Shown: positions 60,466-64,000 of the stretch, in pieces | Layout of the letters: each line of letters opens with the position of its first letter | Numbering within the stretch: the first letter of the stretch is position 1 | Source: Bacillus_AB infantis_B | Lineage (GTDB): Bacteria > Bacillota > Bacilli > Bacillales > Cytobacillaceae | Direction of reading: 5' to 3' | Assembly (NCBI RefSeq): GCF_008180445.1 | Contig: NZ_VTER01000006.1 | Location: forward strand, 310,001 to 374,000 | DNA: 64,000 nucleotides | The notes under the pieces: model-generated | Told to the model about the DNA's origin: nothing | What the model saw: the letters and a program-made list of their open reading frames with translations, nothing else | The model's database searches: none | Position numbers and translations under genes: made by a program

Positions 60466-60696
60466 ATAATGTTCTTCAAATGCTTTTTCTGCGGCGGCTT
60501 GTGAGGTGAACAGGGCGTCGTCGTCTTCGATTACGTGAAAGGTTTCGTTTAGGAATAGGGCATAAGCGTTAGGATCTTTAGGATGCTGAACGATTTCTGC
60601 TGCCCGGATATTTGAGACGGTAGGGGTATGGGGGTTGTTATATATGACAAATACCTCGTCCCCGGCTTTTACTTCTTTAGGATTGATCATATCCAT
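60460..60696 (-). CDS. splA: SplA-like transcriptional regulator (78 aa)
   Basis: Residues 11-33 (AGDEVFVIYNNPHTPTVSNIR, in part) then AAEIVQHPKDPNAYALFLNE and a terminal EDDDALFTSQAAAEKAFEEH resemble B. subtilis SplA, negative regulator of the spore photoproduct lyase operon splAB. ATG 60696 is nine bases after AAGGAG. The usual partner splB is not downstream here. The stop TAG lies inside the repeat element at 60331-60465, so the C-terminal end may have been altered by it. Confidence 0.7.
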   Translation of the reverse strand: MDMINPKEVKAGDEVFVIYNNPHTPTVSNIRAAEIVQHPKDPNAYALFLNETFHVIEDDDALFTSQAAAEKAFEEHYE

Positions 60697-60710
60697 ATTG
60701 GCATTCTCCT

Positions 60711-60902
60711 TTATAAGTTCTCGTTTTGCTGTCCGATTTCGCCTGCAGCTATGATGCTATTGGCTGTTTCCAGTGATTCATGCTCATTGACAGAGTCTCC
60801 GGGCGTATTTCTTTCGTTTATTCCGCGTGCATCAGTGTCTATTGCCATTTCAGGCTCAGAAGGTGCAAAATTCTTAGGGTCTTCTGTTTTTTTCTCCTGC
60901 AA
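60711..60902 (-). CDS. Small hydrophilic hypothetical protein (63 aa)
   Basis: The start used is TTG at 60902, eight bases after AAAGGAGG. The protein is polar and acidic (QEKKTEDPKNFAPSEPEMA), with no hydrophobic segment. It ends 14 bases before the SplA-like gene, so the two form one transcript. No family is recognised; an ATG at 60962 opens a longer form without a ribosome binding site. Confidence 0.5.
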   Translation of the reverse strand: MQEKKTEDPKNFAPSEPEMAIDTDARGINERNTPGDSVNEHESLETANSIIAAGEIGQQNENL

Positions 60903-60990
60903 GTATATCGCCTCCTTTTTTTCAAACCTTCTATTTAAAAGTTTTTCCTGATGTATCTCCACTATGCATTACGACCAAATTAAAGCAGAG

Positions 60991-61016
60991 GCTTTAGGAT
61001 GTGAGCAGCGGGGAAT
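60991..61016 (+). promoter_or_regulatory. Weak candidate sigma-B promoter of the Ere-like gene
   Basis: GCTTTA-14-GGGAAT; the -35 is imperfect, so it is only suggestive. Confidence 0.35.
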
Positions 61017-61051
61017 ACGCATAACAGATAGAAAAAAAGAGGAGGCAGGGA

Positions 61052-62302
61052 ATGTTTAAAAATAATGCAGAAAGAATAATCTCAGATATCCGGAAACACA
61101 GCATTAGGATTGATGATTTTAATGACTTGGATGCAGCAGCAGAAGCTGCCGGCAGTTCCCAGTTCGTCCTCCTGGGGGAAGCTTCCCATGGAACATCTGA
61201 ATTTTATACCTGGAGGGCAGAGCTGACGAAGAAGCTTATCGGACAATACGGCTTCAAGGCTGTCTGTGTAGAAGGGGACTGGCCCTCCTGTTTCGAGATC
61301 AACAGCTATATTAAGTCGTATAATCAGCGCTTGCCTCAGGATGTATTGAAAGCAGCATTTAACCGATGGCCTGAGTGGATGTGGGCCAATCAGGAAATCC
61401 AGGATTTTATCGTATGGCTCAGGAATTATAATGAGCAGGCAAAAGAAGGTAGTATTGGCTTTTACGGGTTGGATGTCTACAGTTTGTGGGAATCAATGGA
61501 GGAAGTCATCCAGTATCTTGAAAAAGACAGCTCCAATGATGCAGAAGCTGCCAAAAAAGCTTTTTCCTGTTTTGAGCCTTATTACAGGAATCCTGAAGAT
61601 TATGCGGTGTCGTCAGGGTTTTATGGAGAATCGTGCGAGGAAGAAGTCATGGCGCTGCAGCTTAATATCCGCAGAAATATGACAAAATACCCTCCTCAAA
61701 ATGAAATGGCGCTTAATCTTTCAGTCAACAGCCTTGTGGCACTTCATGCGGAAAGTTATTACCGGTCAATGGTAAAAGGCGGATCTGAGGACTGGAACAT
61801 TAGGGACAGGCATATGGTCAGCGCAATGGAGGAAATCATCAAATATTATGGTGAAGATACAAAGGTTGTTGTCTGGGAGCACAATACGCATATCGGTGAT
61901 GCAAGAGCGACTGATATGGAAAGTCATGGGATGACAAATGTCGGCCAGATTCTCAGGGAGAGGTATGCCGGCAAAGTATTTGCGCTCGGTCTGGGAACAT
62001 ACGATGGGACCGTGATTGCCGGACGCAGCTGGGGGGAGAGAAGGGAAGTGATGCTTCTGCCTCCTGCAGCAGAAGGGAGCTGGGAGGATTTGCTTCACCG
62101 GGCAGGTGCACATAATAAACTGATTCTCTTCAACAGTGAAAATCGCAGCCTTTTTCAAGAAAAGATTGGACACAGAGCAGTGGGGGTTGTATATAATCCG
62201 GAATTTGAACTAAATGGAAATTATGTTCCTTCACAAATCTCTGACCGGTATGATGGGTTTCTTTTCATTGACCGCACTTCAGCTTTAAGGCCGCTTGACT
62301 AA
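61052..62302 (+). CDS. Erythromycin esterase family protein (YbfO-like)
   Basis: 416 residues of PF05139. Catalytic-site motifs are GEASHGTSEFYTWR (H46 in this frame), VEGDWPSCFEIN, the conserved DVYSLWESM and EHNTHIGDARATDM (His about residue 277). Clinical Ere enzymes open macrolide rings, but family members in Bacillus have no proven drug role. GAGGAGG lies before the ATG. A terminator closes the single gene. Confidence 0.88.
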   Translation: MFKNNAERIISDIRKHSIRIDDFNDLDAAAEAAGSSQFVLLGEASHGTSEFYTWRAELTKKLIGQYGFKAVCVEGDWPSCFEINSYIKSYNQRLPQDVLKAAFNRWPEWMWANQEIQDFIVWLRNYNEQAKEGSIGFYGLDVYSLWESMEEVIQYLEKDSSNDAEAAKKAFSCFEPYYRNPEDYAVSSGFYGESCEEEVMALQLNIRRNMTKYPPQNEMALNLSVNSLVALHAESYYRSMVKGGSEDWNIRDRHMVSAMEEIIKYYGEDTKVVVWEHNTHIGDARATDMESHGMTNVGQILRERYAGKVFALGLGTYDGTVIAGRSWGERREVMLLPPAAEGSWEDLLHRAGAHNKLILFNSENRSLFQEKIGHRAVGVVYNPEFELNGNYVPSQISDRYDGFLFIDRTSALRPLD

Positions 62303-62332
62303 AAAGGGTGAGCCTGAATCAGGCTCACCCTC
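62301..62332. terminator. Bidirectional terminator
   Basis: GGGTGAGCCTGA / TCAGGCTCACCC hairpin with A5 before it and T-rich TCTATTATT after it; T5 on the minus strand serves pepF. Confidence 0.9.
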
Positions 62333-62340
62333 TATTATTA

Positions 62341-64000
62341 TTATTGATAGCTGTCTGCCAATTCATCAACCAGAGAACCGACAAAAGAAACGGCTTTCCG
62401 GATCGAATCCGGCTTGCTCATATCAACTCCAGCGTCCCTGATAAGCTCCAGCGGCTTTTTCGTTCCTCCGGCTTTCAGTACATCGATCCACTGTTCAACG
62501 GCAGGCTGTCCTTCTTCCTTGATCCTTTGTGCAACAGCAGTTGATACAGTCAATCCCGCAGAGTAAGTATAAGGGTACAGACCCATGTAGTAATGAGGCT
62601 GCCTCATCCATGTCAGGCTTGCCCCTTCATCGATTTCAACTGAACTGCCCCAGAAATCTTCAAGCACCTGTTTCTTTTCCCTGGATAATAAAGCAGCCGT
62701 CAGGGGAACCCCTTGCTCCGCCAAAGAGTAGACTCTTCTCTGGTATCTGCCTTCCAGGAGATGTGTAACAAAGTTATGATAATAGGTTCCAAGCAGCTGA
62801 AGGATGACCCAGCGCTTCATCCGCGGATCTTCTGTGCCTTCCAGAAGATGCTGGCCCAGCAGAAGCTCATTGATCGTCGATGGCGCTTCTACAAAGTAAG
62901 TAGAGGGACGGGTATTCATGATCCGCTGATTTTTATTTGCCAGGTAGAAATGGCCGGCATGGCCTAATTCATGTGCCAGTACGAATGCCCCGCGCATTGT
63001 ATCTGTCCATGTGATCAGGATATAAGGGTGAGAACCATATGGGCTTGAGCAGAACGCACCTGTCGATTTGCCGATATTGTCAGCAAGGTCGACCCATCTG
63101 TCTTCAAGGCCTTTTTTCATAATTTCTGTATACTCTGGACCCATCACCTGAAGGGCTTCCAGGATGACTTCACTTGCAGACTCATAGGTGGTGGCCGGGT
63201 TGAATTCAGGGTCAAGCGGTGCCTTTAGGTCAGCAAATGTCATCTTATCAAGGCCAAGTACCGTCTTTTTCAGTTCTGCATATTTGCGCATGATAGGGGC
63301 CAATTCTTCCCCGATGATATCAAGCTGATTATGGTACATTTCCTCTGTAACCTGCTGAGGCTCCAGCAGCATTTCTGTTGCAGATCCATACTTTCTTGCC
63401 CGGGACAGAACCACCTGTCTTTTAACTTCCGCCGAATAGGCGGCAGCAAACGTGTTCTTGTACTGCTTCAGTGTACCAGTGAAAGATTCATAAGCTGCTC
63501 TTCTTGTATGTGTATCAGGCGAAAATTCATAACGGTCTTCAAATAGAGCAAAAGAGTTTGGCAGCACATTGCCTTCCTTGTCCTCAAATGAAGCAAACTG
63601 CATATCTGCCAGCTTGCTGTTCTGATAAACCTGATATGGAGACGCATGAACCTCGCCAAGTGAGGCAAGGACTTCCTCAGTCTCTGGGCTGAGCTTATGT
63701 TTTTTTGTTTCAAGAAGCTCTTCAAGACTCTTTCTGAATGCTTCCAGCTCCGGCTGTTCTTTTATGTATTTCTCAAGCATCCCGTCTTCAAAAGCCAGGA
63801 TTTCCGATTCAATGAAGGAAAGGGCGGAATTTACTTTTGCCCGGAGCGAAGCTGCCAGGGAAGCGTTGGACTGATTGTCAGGATCAGATCCATCTTCCGA
63901 TTGGCGGAGGGAAGCATAGGTTCCGGCCTGGACCATCCGTATTGAATAAGCTTCCTGTGCCAGCAGGCATTCCTTCAGGACGGCAGAGTCGCCGGCAAGT
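62341..64000 (-). CDS. pepF: Oligoendopeptidase F (N-terminus outside the window)
   Basis: The frame is open to the window edge, so the N-terminus is missing; at least 552 residues are seen. The zinc motif HELGHAGH lies in VLAHELGHAGHFY, with the second Glu in STINELLLGQ (about 26 residues later). It is an M3-family metallopeptidase that cuts short peptides. The in-frame ATG at 63936 is internal: the upstream codons LAGDSAVLKECLLAQEAYSI continue the family sequence. The gene ends at a bidirectional terminator. Confidence 0.95.
   Translation of the reverse strand, partial: LAGDSAVLKECLLAQEAYSIRMVQAGTYASLRQSEDGSDPDNQSNASLAASLRAKVNSALSFIESEILAFEDGMLEKYIKEQPELEAFRKSLEELLETKKHKLSPETEEVLASLGEVHASPYQVYQNSKLADMQFASFEDKEGNVLPNSFALFEDRYEFSPDTHTRRAAYESFTGTLKQYKNTFAAAYSAEVKRQVVLSRARKYGSATEMLLEPQQVTEEMYHNQLDIIGEELAPIMRKYAELKKTVLGLDKMTFADLKAPLDPEFNPATTYESASEVILEALQVMGPEYTEIMKKGLEDRWVDLADNIGKSTGAFCSSPYGSHPYILITWTDTMRGAFVLAHELGHAGHFYLANKNQRIMNTRPSTYFVEAPSTINELLLGQHLLEGTEDPRMKRWVILQLLGTYYHNFVTHLLEGRYQRRVYSLAEQGVPLTAALLSREKKQVLEDFWGSSVEIDEGASLTWMRQPHYYMGLYPYTYSAGLTVSTAVAQRIKEEGQPAVEQWIDVLKAGGTKKPLELIRDAGVDMSKPDSIRKAVSFVGSLVDELADSYQ

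Noticed and set aside
61052..62302. Macrolide resistance gene
   Set aside because: Ere-like family members in Bacillaceae are mostly of unknown substrate; sequence alone does not show resistance.
1..64000. tRNA or rRNA genes
   Set aside because: I saw no cloverleaf with CCA end or rRNA-like conserved stretch in this window, although a tRNAscan or Infernal run would be decisive.

Overview
The window comes from an endospore-forming member of the Bacillaceae (Bacillus, Cytobacillus or Mesobacillus type). The indicators are moderate GC, strong AGGAGG-type ribosome binding sites with frequent TTG and GTG starts, a SAM (S-box) riboswitch over methionine genes, odhAB, and spore-related genes: an SspH-type SASP, a YhcN/YlaJ lipoprotein, a YjcZ-type peptide, an Sda-like kinase inhibitor and a SplA-like protein. 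I see no rRNA, tRNA, prophage or transposase. The gene content reads as a chromosomal housekeeping region.

Layout. 1-7.5 kb: the tail of a GNAT acetyltransferase, an AI-2E family exporter, a DDAH-like hydrolase, a YitT-type membrane protein, a MerR regulator followed by a CNNM/HlyC transporter, a metallo-beta-lactamase fold hydrolase and several small proteins. 7.5-11.6 kb: a tandem AbrB-like protein, the 5-oxoprolinase operon pxpB-pxpC-pxpA and a CBO0543-like membrane protein. 11.7-19.6 kb: one S-box controlled operon metI-metC-yitJ-metH, running from O-acylhomoserine to methionine with its own methyl-folate supply. 19.6-25.3 kb: sspH, odhA-odhB with an extended -10 promoter overlapped by a likely CcpA site, and an Sda-like gene. 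25.5-35.5 kb: an AAC(3)-like acetyltransferase, a VOC protein, YjbQ, a methyltransferase, an acyl-CoA ligase, a double gamma-glutamylcyclotransferase protein, GNAT, YhcN/YlaJ, and yidC preceded by a MifM-like regulatory leader ORF. 35.5-47.6 kb: bioY with a BirA-like operator, the NAD salvage operon pncA-pncB-nadE, a LysM-CAP secreted protein, a 52-bp tandem hairpin array, a membrane cupredoxin, nrnB, a Cys/Gly-tailed membrane protein and a D,D-carboxypeptidase. 47.6-64 kb: an ABC-F ATPase, SCO, aldehyde dehydrogenase, NupC, small Gly-rich proteins, a methyltransferase, an MFS protein, a sigma-B-type promoter with manganese catalase, a YdjO-like protein with an ATT start, a cluster of three interspersed palindromic repeats, a SplA-like gene, an erythromycin-esterase-like protein and the C-terminal part of oligoendopeptidase F.

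The two observations most likely to be new are these. First, the gene upstream of yidC (34119-34421) has the architecture of the MifM arrest peptide: a single membrane span, a basic/Trp-Ile segment followed by acidic residues, and a terminal-codon arm that pairs perfectly with the yidC Shine-Dalgarno. Its sequence does not fit the MifM arrest residues as I remember them. Second, 42212-42575 carries seven units at an exact 52-bp period, each able to form a hairpin, with a compensatory base-pair change between two subfamilies. All coordinates and motifs were read by eye; family assignments rest on recognised motifs, not on database searches.
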